A stretch of DNA of 64,000 nucleotides from Citrifermentans bremense R1 (GCF_000426865.1 NZ_AUGE01000002.1:248001-312000); one strand, 5' to 3'; shown: positions 1 through 8,905, counted from the stretch's first letter. The notes: generated from the letters alone by a model not told the origin. Numbers and translations are program-made.

Positions 1-1046
1 CCCTGGACCACGAGCCGCTCGGGTAGGCGCAGGGTCACCTTGCGCCCGGGATTGTCCAGCTGCAGTTGCGCCGCCAGTTCCTGCACCAGTTCGGCCAGGT
101 CCACCGCAGCGGGCGCCATCTCCATCTCCGTCACATGGCAAAGGATCATCAGCGCCTCGATCATCGACTCCATCTGGACGCAGCCGTCGTTTACGAGCGA
201 CACGAAGAAACGGCCGTTTTCGTCCAGCAGATCGCCATAGCGCTGCAGTTCCTGGGCGGAACTGTAGATCCGGGTAAGCGGCGCGCGCAGATCGTGGGCG
301 ACCGCCAGGCAGAAGGCCTCCAGTTCACGGTTCACCTGCTTCAGTTCGCTGGCCTGCCGGGTGAGGGCCAGGTTCAACTGGGCCGCCTCGCGCTCTACCA
401 GCCGCTGCGCCGTGACGTCCCGCACCACCTCTATGCCGAGCGCGGGCCTGCCGTCGGCCCCGTTCAGCACCGAGCACGTTATCTCGACGTAGCGGTCGCC
501 GTTGACAGGCTCCGGACTCACCTTGGCGCGGTGCACCTGGCCGTCCGCGAAGGCCGCGGCCAGGTGGCAGCCGGGGCAGATTTTCTTTTCCTGGCGGTAC
601 GCCTGGTAGCAGTGCTCGCCGACATGCTGCCCCATCATCTCCACGTGGGCGCGGTTTTGGTAGACGATGGTCATATCCGGCGCCTGTATGGAGATGGCGT
701 CTCCCATCGCCTCGACGATGCCGCGCAGCTTCGCCTTGTCGTCCTGGGACTTGTCCAGCGCTGTCTTCAGCGCCGCTTGAAGTTCAGCCTGCAACCGGTG
801 GGAGTGCCTGCTGTAAAGGAGCAGGCAACAGACCAGAAACACCACCAGGGAAAACTCCGCCGCCTGGTGCCGGTCCGGATGCAGCAGGTATTTGTAGAAG
901 GAGTTCCCGCCGAAAAGGAAATAGTCGATGGCCGCCTGGAGCAGCCAGAAGAGGAAGGTAAGCGCCCCCCCCAGCAGCGCCTGGAGCAGGAAGGATTTTG
1001 CGCCGGGCTCGGAAAGCCTGGCCCAGCAGGTAAGGCTAGACTTCAA
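1..1046 (-). CDS. membrane sensor histidine kinase with PAS domain (partial, C-terminus outside window)
   Basis: This is the N-terminal part of a two-component sensor kinase; the window begins before its ATPase domain. Reading the minus strand from 1046, there are two hydrophobic stretches (about residues 18-45 and 62-80), then a PAS-like domain (about 105-215) with a CxxC (ICPGC) pair, a short helical linker, and a HisKA dimerisation segment with the phospho-acceptor box AVAHDLRAPL. The start is a TTG at 1046 that overlaps the TGA of the upstream amrS gene; a GGAGGG lies 9 bases upstream and decides this start over a TTG at 1052. The overlap suggests translational coupling to amrS. The ligand is unknown; the Cys-rich PAS could bind metal or a redox cofactor, which is inference only. 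Confidence 0.85.
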   Translation of the reverse strand, partial: MKSSLTCWARLSEPGAKSFLLQALLGGALTFLFWLLQAAIDYFLFGGNSFYKYLLHPDRHQAAEFSLVVFLVCCLLLYSRHSHRLQAELQAALKTALDKSQDDKAKLRGIVEAMGDAISIQAPDMTIVYQNRAHVEMMGQHVGEHCYQAYRQEKKICPGCHLAAAFADGQVHRAKVSPEPVNGDRYVEITCSVLNGADGRPALGIEVVRDVTAQRLVEREAAQLNLALTRQASELKQVNRELEAFCLAVAHDLRAPLTRIYSSAQELQRYGDLLDENGRFFVSLVNDGCVQMESMIEALMILCHVTEMEMAPAAVDLAELVQELAAQLQLDNPGRKVTLRLPERLVVQ

Positions 1047-2056
1047 CTCCAAACGCCCTCCACCCCGGCGCCGCAGGCAGGACAGCGCCCCTTAACCAGT
1101 AGGTTTTTCTCCACCACGTAACCGTACCTGGCGATGACGAGCGCGCCGCAGCCAGGACAGTAGCTGTTCTCCCCCCCTTCCCCGGGGACGTTACCCTCGT
1201 AGACGTAGCGCAGTCCGGCCTCAAGCCCGAAGTCGCGTGCGTTTCTCAAGGTGGCGACGGGGGTGCGGGGCTCGTCCATCAGGCGATAGGTCGGATAGAA
1301 CTGGCTCACGTGCCATGGGGTGTCCACGCCGACCTCCTCAGCTATGAAGCGCGCGAGGTCGCGCAGCTCCCGGTCCGAGTCGTTGCGGTTGGGTATCACC
1401 AGGGTGGTGATCTCGAGCCAGATGCCGAGCCTTTTGTACTCCCTGATGCAGTCGAGCACCTCGTCCAGCGAAGCGCCCACCACGTCGCGGTAGAAGCTCT
1501 CGCTGAAGGCCTTCAGGTCTATGTTGGCCGCGTCGAGATACGGCGCTATCGCCTGCAGCGCCTCGCTGGTGATGTAGCCGTTGGTGACGAAGATGTTCTT
1601 GAGCCCTGCCGCGCGGGCGAGTTTCGCCGTCTCGAAGGCGTATTCGAAGAAGATGGTGGGCTCGGTGTAGGTGTAGGCGATGGAACGGCAGCCGGAAGCC
1701 TGCGCGCGCTCCACGATCTGCTCGGGGGAAAGGGAAAAGCCGGAGCGCTCCACGCTTTGCTCGTCGGGCTGGGAGATACTGTAGTTCTGGCAGTGCAGGC
1801 AGCGGAAATTGCAACCGACAGTGGCGACGGAATAGGAGCGGCTCCCCGGAAGCAGGTGGAAAAGGGGCTTTTTCTCGATGGGGTCCACGTGCTCAGCGAC
1901 GGCGCGGCCATAGACCAGCGAATAGAGCACCCCCTGGCGGTTCTGGCGTACCCTGCAGTGCCCGAACTTGCCGCTGCCGATCAGACAGCGGAAGCGGCAC
2001 AAGCCGCAGCGAACCCGCTCCCCGTCGAGCTTTTCGTAGAACATCGCTTGCTTCAT
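1043..2056 (-). CDS. amrS: AmmeMemoRadiSam-type radical SAM protein AmrS
   Basis: A 337-residue radical SAM enzyme of the AmrS family, which normally accompanies MEMO1 and AMMECR1-like proteins and whose reaction is not settled. The radical SAM cluster motif is CNFRCLHC near residue 77-84, preceded by a Cys-rich N-terminal segment (CGLCRFRC, then GHCRVR). A zinc-ribbon-like tail has CPGCGALV and CPACG. The ATG at 2056 is preceded by AAGGAGGGG and matches family N-termini (MKQAMFYEKL); the frame stays open further upstream but has no ribosome site there. It overlaps the kinase gene by four bases. No AmrA or AmrB partner is visible in the window. Confidence 0.9.
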   Translation of the reverse strand: MKQAMFYEKLDGERVRCGLCRFRCLIGSGKFGHCRVRQNRQGVLYSLVYGRAVAEHVDPIEKKPLFHLLPGSRSYSVATVGCNFRCLHCQNYSISQPDEQSVERSGFSLSPEQIVERAQASGCRSIAYTYTEPTIFFEYAFETAKLARAAGLKNIFVTNGYITSEALQAIAPYLDAANIDLKAFSESFYRDVVGASLDEVLDCIREYKRLGIWLEITTLVIPNRNDSDRELRDLARFIAEEVGVDTPWHVSQFYPTYRLMDEPRTPVATLRNARDFGLEAGLRYVYEGNVPGEGGENSYCPGCGALVIARYGYVVEKNLLVKGRCPACGAGVEGVWS

Positions 2057-2522
2057 GGTCACCCCTCCTTGAGCCTCAGCCTCGGGAGAAAAAATTAGCG
2101 GCGGCAAACATAGCATCCAAAAAGGAAAAACTCCAGCTGAAAATTGAAAACTTTCAAACAATCCCGCAGTTTGCTCCGAAATTCCCGACAACGCTCCAAA
2201 CCGTCGTTACAAGTTCGGGGAGGCGAAAAAAGTTTTCCGAGGCACACCACCTTTACGTAAGGATCAACGCCGTTAGCGAAATTAAGCATACCCGTGTTTG
2301 ATAACGGGTAAAACTAGGGATATCCGATGGTTGCAAAGTTGGAGCAGGAAGTTTTCGGATCCGGAGCCAAAGGTGTTTTAAAATGAAGGCTCGGCAGGAA
2401 GCGGGGGAGAGAAAGCTAAACTACTGTTTTAGGTGATTTTTTCGAAAATTTTACGCTTGACCAACACACCCCTTTATATATAGTGTCGAAGTCAAAATTA
2501 CCCCCATAGGAGAAAAACAAAC
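2057..2522. other. intergenic region between divergent amrS and zinc-ribbon genes
   Basis: About 465 bases with no credible gene. It is markedly more AT-rich than its surroundings, with runs of A and T, and carries the promoter of the small zinc-ribbon gene at its right end. On the minus side a TATGTT that could serve as a -10 for amrS lies near 2107-2112, with only a weak -35. I see no riboswitch or repeat here. Confidence 0.6.
2457..2484 (+). promoter_or_regulatory. sigma-70-type promoter for the small zinc-ribbon gene
   Basis: TTGACC at 2457-2462 and TATAGT at 2479-2484 are separated by 16 bases. The next gene starts at 2523, giving a leader of about 30 bases. Confidence 0.55.
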
Positions 2523-2681
2523 ATGCAATGCCCCCACTGCAGCAGCAAAAAAGGAATCGAGATCGACATGCATTCCGACGGCTACGCCAAGGACCTCCTG
2601 GAATGCACTTCCTGCGGCACGGTCTGGCTGGAAAAACAGAGCAAGATCATCATGGTGAACAGAGCGCAGCAAGCAGCCTGA
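2523..2681 (+). CDS. small zinc-ribbon protein, 52 residues
   Basis: A very short open frame that encodes MQCPHCSSKKGIEIDMHSDG followed by a second knuckle, CTSCGTVW. The two CxxC pairs, about 25 residues apart, form a plausible single zinc ribbon. An AGGAG ribosome site lies about 11 bases before the ATG, a good promoter lies upstream, and a GC hairpin follows the stop, so it looks like a monocistronic unit. Its role is unknown; stand-alone zinc ribbons of this size often bind nucleic acid or act as protein adaptors, which is only a family-level guess. Confidence 0.75.
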   Translation: MQCPHCSSKKGIEIDMHSDGYAKDLLECTSCGTVWLEKQSKIIMVNRAQQAA

Positions 2682-2689
2682 TCGGGAAT

Positions 2690-2709
2690 GGGGGCGCCGA
2701 CGCGCCCCC
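2690..2709 (+). terminator. GC-rich hairpin, probable terminator
   Basis: GGGGGCGC, loop CGAC, GCGCCCCC is a perfect 8-bp stem just after the zinc-ribbon stop codon, followed by a weakly T-rich stretch. It may also end the convergent glycosyltransferase transcript. Confidence 0.6.
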
Positions 2710-2741
2710 CTCCGTTTCCTCGCGCAGCACGTCCCCTACCA

Positions 2742-3878
2742 CTACCAGGCAGTAACCTCCGGCACCACACCGTCAACTCCCGCGGCAACCCCTTCCAGAA
2801 AGCTGTCGTAAACAGGCGCCAGCTTTTCCCAGTCGTAGCGTTCCACGAAACCGTCCAGCAGCGCACCATCTTCCCGGTCCAGTATCAGCGTTCTCAGCCT
2901 GTCCACGAGTGCTTCCTCTTCGCGGTAGAGCACCTTTTCCAGCGCCTGGACAGGCACATGCTCCGGGTAGGCGAGCCGGTCCGGGAAAAGTGGGCGGCAG
3001 CCGCAGTAAAGCGCCTGCACCGCGCTGGCACCGAAGAACTCCTGCCGCGAGGTGACCGGCAGGATGTCGGCCCTCCAAAGCCAGGCGGCGTAATCGGAGA
3101 AGCGCTCCAGGAATCCCCACTGCACCACGCGGCAGCCTAGCCGTTCGCGCGCCTGCCGGAACACCCCGGGGGCGCGCCCGAAGGACTCCCCCACCACCGC
3201 CACCTCGAACTCGACCCCCTCGTCCGCCAGTTGGTACAGCGCCTCGAAAAAGGGTTCCGGCGCCTTGTCGAACTCCCAGCGATGGTTCCAGAGCAAAAGC
3301 GGCACCCGTGCCCCCTCGCCCGCCTGCGGGCGGTGCCGGTCCAGCTTGCGCAGGTCGAGCCCCAACGGGAGCACCCGGCTCTTTTCTCCGATGCGCGCTG
3401 CAGAATCGGCGTCTACCGCGTCGGGGAACCCCTTCAGAAACGCGGGGAGCGCACCCAGGAAAGAGTCTCGATGGTAGCGGGAGTTGAAAAGGACCGCATC
3501 GGCCGCCAGAGCGCTCGCGTAGTTGATGAAGCCGTAGTGCAGGTCCCTTTGCAGGGCCGGGTCCTGGTCGGAAGGGGACCAGGGATAGGTGAGCTGGTTC
3601 TCGTGGAAGTAGAGCGCGGTGCGGATGCCGTGGCTCTGGTTGCGGGTGAGCGCCAGGAAGGTGGTGAGGTCGAGCATGTCGGTGGCGAGGATCAGGTCCG
3701 GCCGAGGCTGCTCCAAAAAGCGCGAGGCAAGGGTCACTGCGCCGCCGTGCATGCGCCACTTCCAGTTGCGGCCGGGGAGCGTCAGGAGCTCGACCTCGTG
3801 GCTGCTGTGCGCCGCGTATTCCCGAGCCCAGGCGGCGTGGGAACCGGTGAAGTAGGGCTCGACCAGGGTGATGCGCAT
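2742..3878 (-). CDS. DUF3524/QTMAN-type glycosyltransferase (GTDC1-like)
   Basis: A 378-residue cytoplasmic glycosyltransferase with no signal peptide or membrane segment. The N-terminus carries the signature of the GTDC1/DUF3524 family: EPYFTGSHAAW at residues 7-17, then LPGRNWKWRMHGGA near 39-52. The C-terminal half looks like a GT4 Rossmann domain, with LLWNHRWEFDK and a later EFFGASAVQALYCGC segment that would contact the donor sugar. The animal member is the tRNA-queuosine mannosyltransferase QTMAN, so the likely substrate is queuosine in tRNA-Asp or a related acceptor; that is inferred from family only. GAGGAG precedes the ATG. It lies 59 bases after rodA on the same strand and may be the last gene of that operon. 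Confidence 0.8.
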   Translation of the reverse strand: MRITLVEPYFTGSHAAWAREYAAHSSHEVELLTLPGRNWKWRMHGGAVTLASRFLEQPRPDLILATDMLDLTTFLALTRNQSHGIRTALYFHENQLTYPWSPSDQDPALQRDLHYGFINYASALAADAVLFNSRYHRDSFLGALPAFLKGFPDAVDADSAARIGEKSRVLPLGLDLRKLDRHRPQAGEGARVPLLLWNHRWEFDKAPEPFFEALYQLADEGVEFEVAVVGESFGRAPGVFRQARERLGCRVVQWGFLERFSDYAAWLWRADILPVTSRQEFFGASAVQALYCGCRPLFPDRLAYPEHVPVQALEKVLYREEEALVDRLRTLILDREDGALLDGFVERYDWEKLAPVYDSFLEGVAAGVDGVVPEVTAW

Positions 3879-3937
3879 GCTGCAGCTCCTCTAAACCAAT
3901 TGACAATTGACGACGAAAACCCATAAGCCTGAAAAAA

Positions 3938-5038
3938 TTAAAACATGAAGCGCCGCATGCTGATGTTCAAAAGTATCCCTACTCCGACCATGGAGGTGAC
4001 CATGGAGGTGCCGCCGTAGGAGAAAAAGGGGAGCGGGACCCCGACCACGGGGAGCAGGCCGATCACCATCCCCATGTTGATCACAATGTGCCAAAAGAGC
4101 ATCGCGGAGACGCCGACGGCGAGCAGGGAACCGAAACGGTCGTTGCAGCGCTTGGCGATGGAGAGCCCCCAAAGGATGAGGAAGAGGTAGAGGGTCAGCA
4201 TCAACAGGCAGCCGGCGAACCCCCACTCCTCGGCAAAGACCGAGAAGGCGAAGTCGGTGTGCTGCTCGGGGAGAAAGCGGAGCTGGGACTGGGTCCCCTG
4301 CATGAACCCCTTGCCGAAGGTGGCCCCGGAGCCTACCGCGATTTTGCTCTGGATGATGTGGTAGCCGCTCCCCAGGGGGTCGAGGTCGGGGTTCAGGAAG
4401 TTGTAGATCCTCTTCTTCTGGTAGTCGTGCAGCCCGAAGGTCCAGGCGCCGTAGACGATGGGGAGTGCGGCGGCGAAGAGGGAGGCAAGCGCGGACCAGC
4501 GCACCCCTACGAAAAGGAGCATGGTCCCGCCGATCAGGCTCACCAGCACCGCGGTCCCAAGGTCGGGCTGTTTCATGATGAGCAAGGCCGGCGCCCCGAG
4601 GATGAGCAGCGGGTAGACCAGGTCCTTGAGCGTCAGCCCCTTGAAGATCGGGTAGCGGCTGAAGAACCTGGCGAAGGTCATGATGATGACGATCTTCATA
4701 GGCTCGGAGGGCTGCATGTTGAAGAAGCCGAGGTGGATCCAGCGGGTCGCCCCCATGCTGGTCTTGCCAGCCACGAGCACCAGCACCAAAAGGACAAGGA
4801 CGCCGCCGTAGAGCCAGTAGGCGAAGTCCTCCAGCATGTGGTAGTCGAGGCTGCAGACCGTGAGGCAGAGGATGAGACCCGCGAAGATCCAGTAGAGCTG
4901 CTTCAGGTAATAGGGGGTGCCGATGTCCCGGTACGAGGACGAGGCGCTGTATATGTTGACGACCCCAAAGGCGGTGATGAGCAGCACCACGCCCAAGAGG
5001 GTCCAGTCGAAGTTGGTGAATAGCCGTCGATCGAACAT
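3938..5038 (-). CDS. rodA: rod shape-determining glycosyltransferase RodA
   Basis: A 366-residue SEDS-family membrane protein that polymerises lipid II glycan strands during cell elongation together with PBP2. It has about ten hydrophobic segments. Family landmarks are PEQHTDFAFSVFAEEWGF around residue 240, containing the conserved catalytic-region Asp, and the C-terminal signature PVVGVPLPFFSYGGTS near 325-340. It starts 38 bases downstream of mrdA and belongs to the mreC-mreD-mrdA-rodA transcript. Confidence 0.97.
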   Translation of the reverse strand: MFDRRLFTNFDWTLLGVVLLITAFGVVNIYSASSSYRDIGTPYYLKQLYWIFAGLILCLTVCSLDYHMLEDFAYWLYGGVLVLLVLVLVAGKTSMGATRWIHLGFFNMQPSEPMKIVIIMTFARFFSRYPIFKGLTLKDLVYPLLILGAPALLIMKQPDLGTAVLVSLIGGTMLLFVGVRWSALASLFAAALPIVYGAWTFGLHDYQKKRIYNFLNPDLDPLGSGYHIIQSKIAVGSGATFGKGFMQGTQSQLRFLPEQHTDFAFSVFAEEWGFAGCLLMLTLYLFLILWGLSIAKRCNDRFGSLLAVGVSAMLFWHIVINMGMVIGLLPVVGVPLPFFSYGGTSMVTSMVGVGILLNISMRRFMF

Positions 5039-5076
5039 CTGCGTTCCTTTACCCTGGTCCGATGGTGAAATCGGAG

Positions 5077-7014
5077 CTATCTGTCGGAGTTGCCGGACCT
5101 GTTCTCGGTTGCCGGAGTAGCCGGTGGGGCCTGGGGCGCGGCTTGCCCGTCGGGCTCGGCCACAGCTTCCCCCTGTTGCTGCGGCTGGATTTTCGGGACC
5201 GGTTTCTTGATGACGCCTTTCCCCTCGAAGTAGGCGCGCAGGACCTTGGCGGTCACCGGCGCCGCCGCGCTGCCGCCGTGCTCGCCGTGTTCCACCACGA
5301 CGGCGACGGCGATCTCGGGCTTTTCATAGGGGGCGAACGCCACGAAGAGTGCGTGGTCCCGGTACTTGTAGGCCATTCCCGCCTTGCTGTCGCGCACCAC
5401 CTGGGAAGAACCGGTCTTCCCTGCGACCTTCACCTCCCAGAGCCTCGCCATGCCGCCGGTGCCGCGCGGCTCGTTGACCACGGCGAAGAGCCCTTCCTTC
5501 ACCAGGCGGTAGGTCTCGGGCTTCAACCCGGTCGTCCCCGCCAACTGGGGTGAGAACTCCTTGAGCACCTTGCCGTCCGCGTCCACCACCCGCTTCACCA
5601 ACTGGGGGCGGTAGATTTTTCCTTCGTTCGCCACCGTGGCGATCATGGAGGCGAGCTGGACCGGGGTGGTGAGAACATACCCCTGCCCGATCCCGACCGG
5701 CAGGGTCTCGCCGGCAAACCATTTCTTGCCGAAGCGCTTGAGCTTCCACTGTTCGGTGGGGATGATCCCCCCCTTCTCGTTTTCAAGGCCGACCCCCATC
5801 GGCGCTCCCAGGCCGAAGCGCTTGGCGTAGGCCGCGATGCGGTTCACCCCCAGGCGCTCTGCAAGCTTGTAGTAGAAGACGTCGCAGGATTCCCGCAGCG
5901 AGCGCCTCAGGTTCACCGTGCCGTGCCCCTTGTGCTCCCAGCACCTGAAGGTGGCGTTGCCGAACTTGTAGGAGCCGTTGCACTCGACAGTGGTGTTCTC
6001 GTTGATCAGCCCCTCTTCCAGTCCCGCTATGGCGGTGATGATCTTGAAGGTGGAACCGGGGGGGTACATCCCCTTGAGCGCCTTGTTTTCCAAGGGGTGC
6101 CGCTCGTCTTCGAGATACTGCTTCCAGATGTCGGGGGGCATCCGCCCGGTGAAGAGCGCCGGGTCGTAGTCCGGGTTGGAGCTGAAGGCGAGGATCTCGC
6201 CGGTATTCACGTCCATGGCCACGACGGCCCCGGCCATGTCCCCCATGGCCTGCTCGGCCGCCTTCTGCAGGTTCAGGTCCACGGTGAGCATCACGGTGTT
6301 GCCGACGCTCGAGCCGGTCTCGGCCACGGTGCGCAGGAAGCGGCCGCGGGCGTCGACCTCGATCTGGCGCCCGCCGTCGGTACCGTGCAGGTACGACTCC
6401 CAGGCCCTCTCGATGCCGCTTTTGCCTATGTAGTCCCCGGCGTTGTATTCCAGGTACTTTTCCGAGTTGAGCTCTTCCTCGTTGACCTCGCCCAGGTACC
6501 CCAGAAGGTGCGAGGCGAGCGTGCCGTTGGCGTAGGCGCGGATCGGCTTCATCTCGATGTTCACCCCGGACAGGGAGAGCCGGTTCTCCTCGAGGAACTC
6601 CATCTGGTCCCGGGTGATGCCGGAGGCGACCACCAGCGGGTAGTACTTGGCCCTCCCCTGCCCCTTGTTCCACTTGGTCTCGATCTCGTTGCGGTCCAGG
6701 TTCAGGTAGCGCGCCAGGTTGTCTATCAACTGCTCCTTGTCCTTGACGTCCTGCGGGATGACGGCAACCGAGAAGGAGGGGGTGTTGGTGACCAGCACCT
6801 TGCCGTTTCTGTCTAGTATGGCGCCGCGCGGTGCGGCGACCGGGACGAAGCGCAGGCGGTTGTTCTCGGACTGGTTCATCAGGTCGTCGGCATTGACCAC
6901 CTGCAGGTACCAGAGCCTGGACAAAAGCAGGAAAAAGATGGCGAAGGCGCCTAAGGAGAGACCGATGATGCGGCGGCCCCCCCCGTCGTCGTCGGGAAGT
7001 ATGTTGTGCTTCAT
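5077..7014 (-). CDS. mrdA: penicillin-binding protein 2 (elongation transpeptidase)
   Basis: A 645-residue class B penicillin-binding protein that cross-links peptidoglycan in the elongasome. One transmembrane segment lies at about residues 15-37, the pedestal domain follows, and the transpeptidase domain has the active-site motif STFK with Ser321, a SCDVFYYK segment at the SxN position, and KTGSS. The C-terminus carries a low-complexity Pro/Gln/Ala tail. Its ATG overlaps the mreD stop (ATGA), implying coupled translation, and rodA follows directly. Confidence 0.97.
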   Translation of the reverse strand: MKHNILPDDDGGGRRIIGLSLGAFAIFFLLLSRLWYLQVVNADDLMNQSENNRLRFVPVAAPRGAILDRNGKVLVTNTPSFSVAVIPQDVKDKEQLIDNLARYLNLDRNEIETKWNKGQGRAKYYPLVVASGITRDQMEFLEENRLSLSGVNIEMKPIRAYANGTLASHLLGYLGEVNEEELNSEKYLEYNAGDYIGKSGIERAWESYLHGTDGGRQIEVDARGRFLRTVAETGSSVGNTVMLTVDLNLQKAAEQAMGDMAGAVVAMDVNTGEILAFSSNPDYDPALFTGRMPPDIWKQYLEDERHPLENKALKGMYPPGSTFKIITAIAGLEEGLINENTTVECNGSYKFGNATFRCWEHKGHGTVNLRRSLRESCDVFYYKLAERLGVNRIAAYAKRFGLGAPMGVGLENEKGGIIPTEQWKLKRFGKKWFAGETLPVGIGQGYVLTTPVQLASMIATVANEGKIYRPQLVKRVVDADGKVLKEFSPQLAGTTGLKPETYRLVKEGLFAVVNEPRGTGGMARLWEVKVAGKTGSSQVVRDSKAGMAYKYRDHALFVAFAPYEKPEIAVAVVVEHGEHGGSAAAPVTAKVLRAYFEGKGVIKKPVPKIQPQQQGEAVAEPDGQAAPQAPPATPATENRSGNSDR

Positions 7015-7493
7015 CTAGCCTCCTCCACCGGAAGCCTCACGCCGAAAAAAAGCGAAGCTATCAGCGCGTTCACCAGCGCCTGGGGTATCAGGGCCGGCAG
7101 CAGCGAGGCGTAAACCCCTTGTGACACGGAAAAAACGGCAAGCATGAGCAGGTTCAAGGCGGCGCTGAACACGGTGGCCAGAAAGACCACCAGCACGAAC
7201 AGCAACCGGTTGTCGGTGTAGAGCCGGTCGGCCAGCTCGGACAACAGCAGGTAGATGCAGAGATAGGAAAAGGCGTGCAGCCCGAGGTACATGCCGGAAA
7301 AGCTGTCCTGTAGCAGCCCCAGAGCGAAGGCGGCAAGACCTGCCAGGCGGTGCGGCGCCTTGAGCCCCAGGTAGACCACGAGGATGATGAGCAGGTTGGG
7401 CTGGAAGGGATCCAGCAGGTACCTGGGGAGAAGCGTCATCTGGAGCAGGCAGGCGGCGAGAACGATTCCCGTTATTTTCAGATAAGCAATCAA
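7011..7493 (-). CDS. mreD: rod shape-determining protein MreD
   Basis: A 160-residue integral membrane protein with five or so hydrophobic segments. Its position between mreC and mrdA and the motif LPRYLLDPFQPNLLIILVVY near the N-terminus identify it as MreD, a small elongasome scaffold. It starts 25 bases after mreC and ends in a 4-base overlap with mrdA. Confidence 0.93.
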   Translation of the reverse strand: MIAYLKITGIVLAACLLQMTLLPRYLLDPFQPNLLIILVVYLGLKAPHRLAGLAAFALGLLQDSFSGMYLGLHAFSYLCIYLLLSELADRLYTDNRLLFVLVVFLATVFSAALNLLMLAVFSVSQGVYASLLPALIPQALVNALIASLFFGVRLPVEEAR

Positions 7494-7518
7494 AGCTGTG
7501 ACTCGCTCGTGATGGACA

Positions 7519-8343
7519 CTATTGTTGTTGCTGCCGGACCAGCACCAGCATCTCCTCTAGCTTGCCGATGTTGACCGTGGGACGGACCTCGATGGTCTGG
7601 AAGACGCCGTACTCCCCTTTTTTCACCATGGTCACCTCCCCGATGGGAAGCCCCTTGGGAAAGACGCCGCCGATGCCGGAGCTGATCACGCTGTCCCCGA
7701 CCTTCACGTCCTCGTCCTTGACCGTGAACTCCAGCGAGCAGCGCCCCCCTCCGGCGCCGCGCACCACCCCGCGGGCCCGGGAGCGCTGCACGACGGCGGC
7801 GATGGCGCTGGCATGGTCGGTTAAAAGCAGCACCCGGGAGCTTTGCGGAGCCACCTTGACCACCCTCCCTACCACGCCGCCGGCCGCAACCACCGGCATC
7901 CCCTCCGCCAGCCCGTCGTCGCTGCCGCGGTCGACCACCAGCGTCTTGAACCAGGCCGAGCTGTCCTCCCCGATCACCGAGACGGCGATGGAGGGGATGG
8001 CGACGCTTCCTTTCAGTTCGAGCAGGGCCTTGAGCCTCTGGTTTTCCACGACCGCCTCGTGGTTGGCGACGATCCGCTCGTTCAGGCGCTTTACGCTTCT
8101 TCTGAGTTCGATGTTCTCGCGCCTGACCTCGATGAGATCTACGTAGTTGTTCCAGACATCCCCTACGGAGCCGCTTAGGAAGGCGGCCGAGCCCGCAATC
8201 GGAGCGGTGAGCGTCATCACGGCGCGCTCCACGGGGTTCGCGTGCTCCTTGTTCCTGAGGTTAAGCGCATAGGTGAGGAAGGCCGCCAGGAGGACACCGG
8301 CGGTCAGCAGTAAGCGCTTATAGCGGATTAGAAAGTTTTTCAT
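7519..8343 (-). CDS. mreC: rod shape-determining protein MreC
   Basis: A 274-residue periplasmic elongasome scaffold anchored by one transmembrane helix (about residues 9-27). A coiled coil follows (about 60-105), then the two beta-barrel domains with AEGMPVVAAGGVVGRV and the GVVRGAGGGRCSLEF segment. The ATG at 8343 with GAGG upstream is preferred over an in-frame TTG three codons earlier. A GC hairpin sits between it and the upstream rfbC-like gene. Confidence 0.95.
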   Translation of the reverse strand: MKNFLIRYKRLLLTAGVLLAAFLTYALNLRNKEHANPVERAVMTLTAPIAGSAAFLSGSVGDVWNNYVDLIEVRRENIELRRSVKRLNERIVANHEAVVENQRLKALLELKGSVAIPSIAVSVIGEDSSAWFKTLVVDRGSDDGLAEGMPVVAAGGVVGRVVKVAPQSSRVLLLTDHASAIAAVVQRSRARGVVRGAGGGRCSLEFTVKDEDVKVGDSVISSGIGGVFPKGLPIGEVTMVKKGEYGVFQTIEVRPTVNIGKLEEMLVLVRQQQQ

Positions 8344-8360
8344 CGGCCTCAAAATGGTTT

Positions 8361-8380
8361 AGGGGGCGCTGCGGCCCCCT
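8361..8380 (-). promoter_or_regulatory. GC hairpin in the rfbC-mreC spacer
   Basis: AGGGGGC and GCCCCCT pair across a six-base loop, 17 bases before the mreC start. No T-tract follows on the minus strand, so it may be an mRNA-processing or attenuation hairpin rather than a full terminator. Confidence 0.4.
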
Positions 8381-8416
8381 ATCTGTGCGATCAAAAAACA
8401 ACGGGCGGCGACACCG

Positions 8417-8905
8417 CTAGTCGATCTGGTAAGGCGAGCCGGCCGCTTCTTCGTGCCGGATCTCGTCCACCGGCTCGCGCTTTCCCTCTCCGGCATAGAG
8501 CCGGTTCGGCGCGTTGAAGACGACGCCGTTCTCCGTCCCTACGTTTCGGTAGGCATGAACCACTCCGGGCGGAACTATCATGGCCAGCGGAGCGTCGAGG
8601 CCGGCGTAGACCACCTGCCTGACCCCGCGGCTCGGGGAATCGGAGCGCGTGTCCCAAAGGTAGACCTTGAAGTTGGAAGGACCCATGAAGCAGAAGTAGT
8701 CGGTCTGGTCGACGTGCTCGTGCGGCCCGCGGGTCACCCCCGGCTGGGTCATCGAGACATAGGTCATGGCGGGAAGCACCGACTGCTCCAGCTCGTCGCT
8801 GCGGAAAAGCTCGCAAAGCCACCCCCGCTCGTCCAGGAACTTCCCCAGCGGCTTAAGCACCACGTCGTGGATACGCCCCTTGGTGAAACTGGTTATCTCG
8901 CTCAT
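8417..8905 (-). CDS. dTDP-4-dehydrorhamnose 3,5-epimerase-like cupin
   Basis: A 162-residue RmlC-like cupin. It keeps a histidine in RGPHEHVDQ, where classical RmlC has the catalytic RGLH, and [12 protein letters not shown] of the second cupin strand pair. The classical GKLVRV stretch is missing, so the substrate may be a dTDP-sugar other than the 4-keto-6-deoxyglucose intermediate. The ATG at 8905 overlaps the stop of rfbA by four bases and is preceded by GGGAGGG. Its neighbours are rfbA upstream and mreC downstream; rmlB and rmlD are not in the window. Confidence 0.75.
   Translation of the reverse strand: MSEITSFTKGRIHDVVLKPLGKFLDERGWLCELFRSDELEQSVLPAMTYVSMTQPGVTRGPHEHVDQTDYFCFMGPSNFKVYLWDTRSDSPSRGVRQVVYAGLDAPLAMIVPPGVVHAYRNVGTENGVVFNAPNRLYAGEGKREPVDEIRHEEAAGSPYQID

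Noticed and set aside
66-1121. Long open frame on the plus strand
   Set aside because: It is the antisense of the PAS/HisKA kinase and its translation is Arg/Leu/His-rich with no family features.
2290-2420. Possible cyclic-di-GMP riboswitch, common in Geobacter
   Set aside because: The conserved GEMM sequence blocks are absent; only a loosely similar TTGCAAAG is seen.
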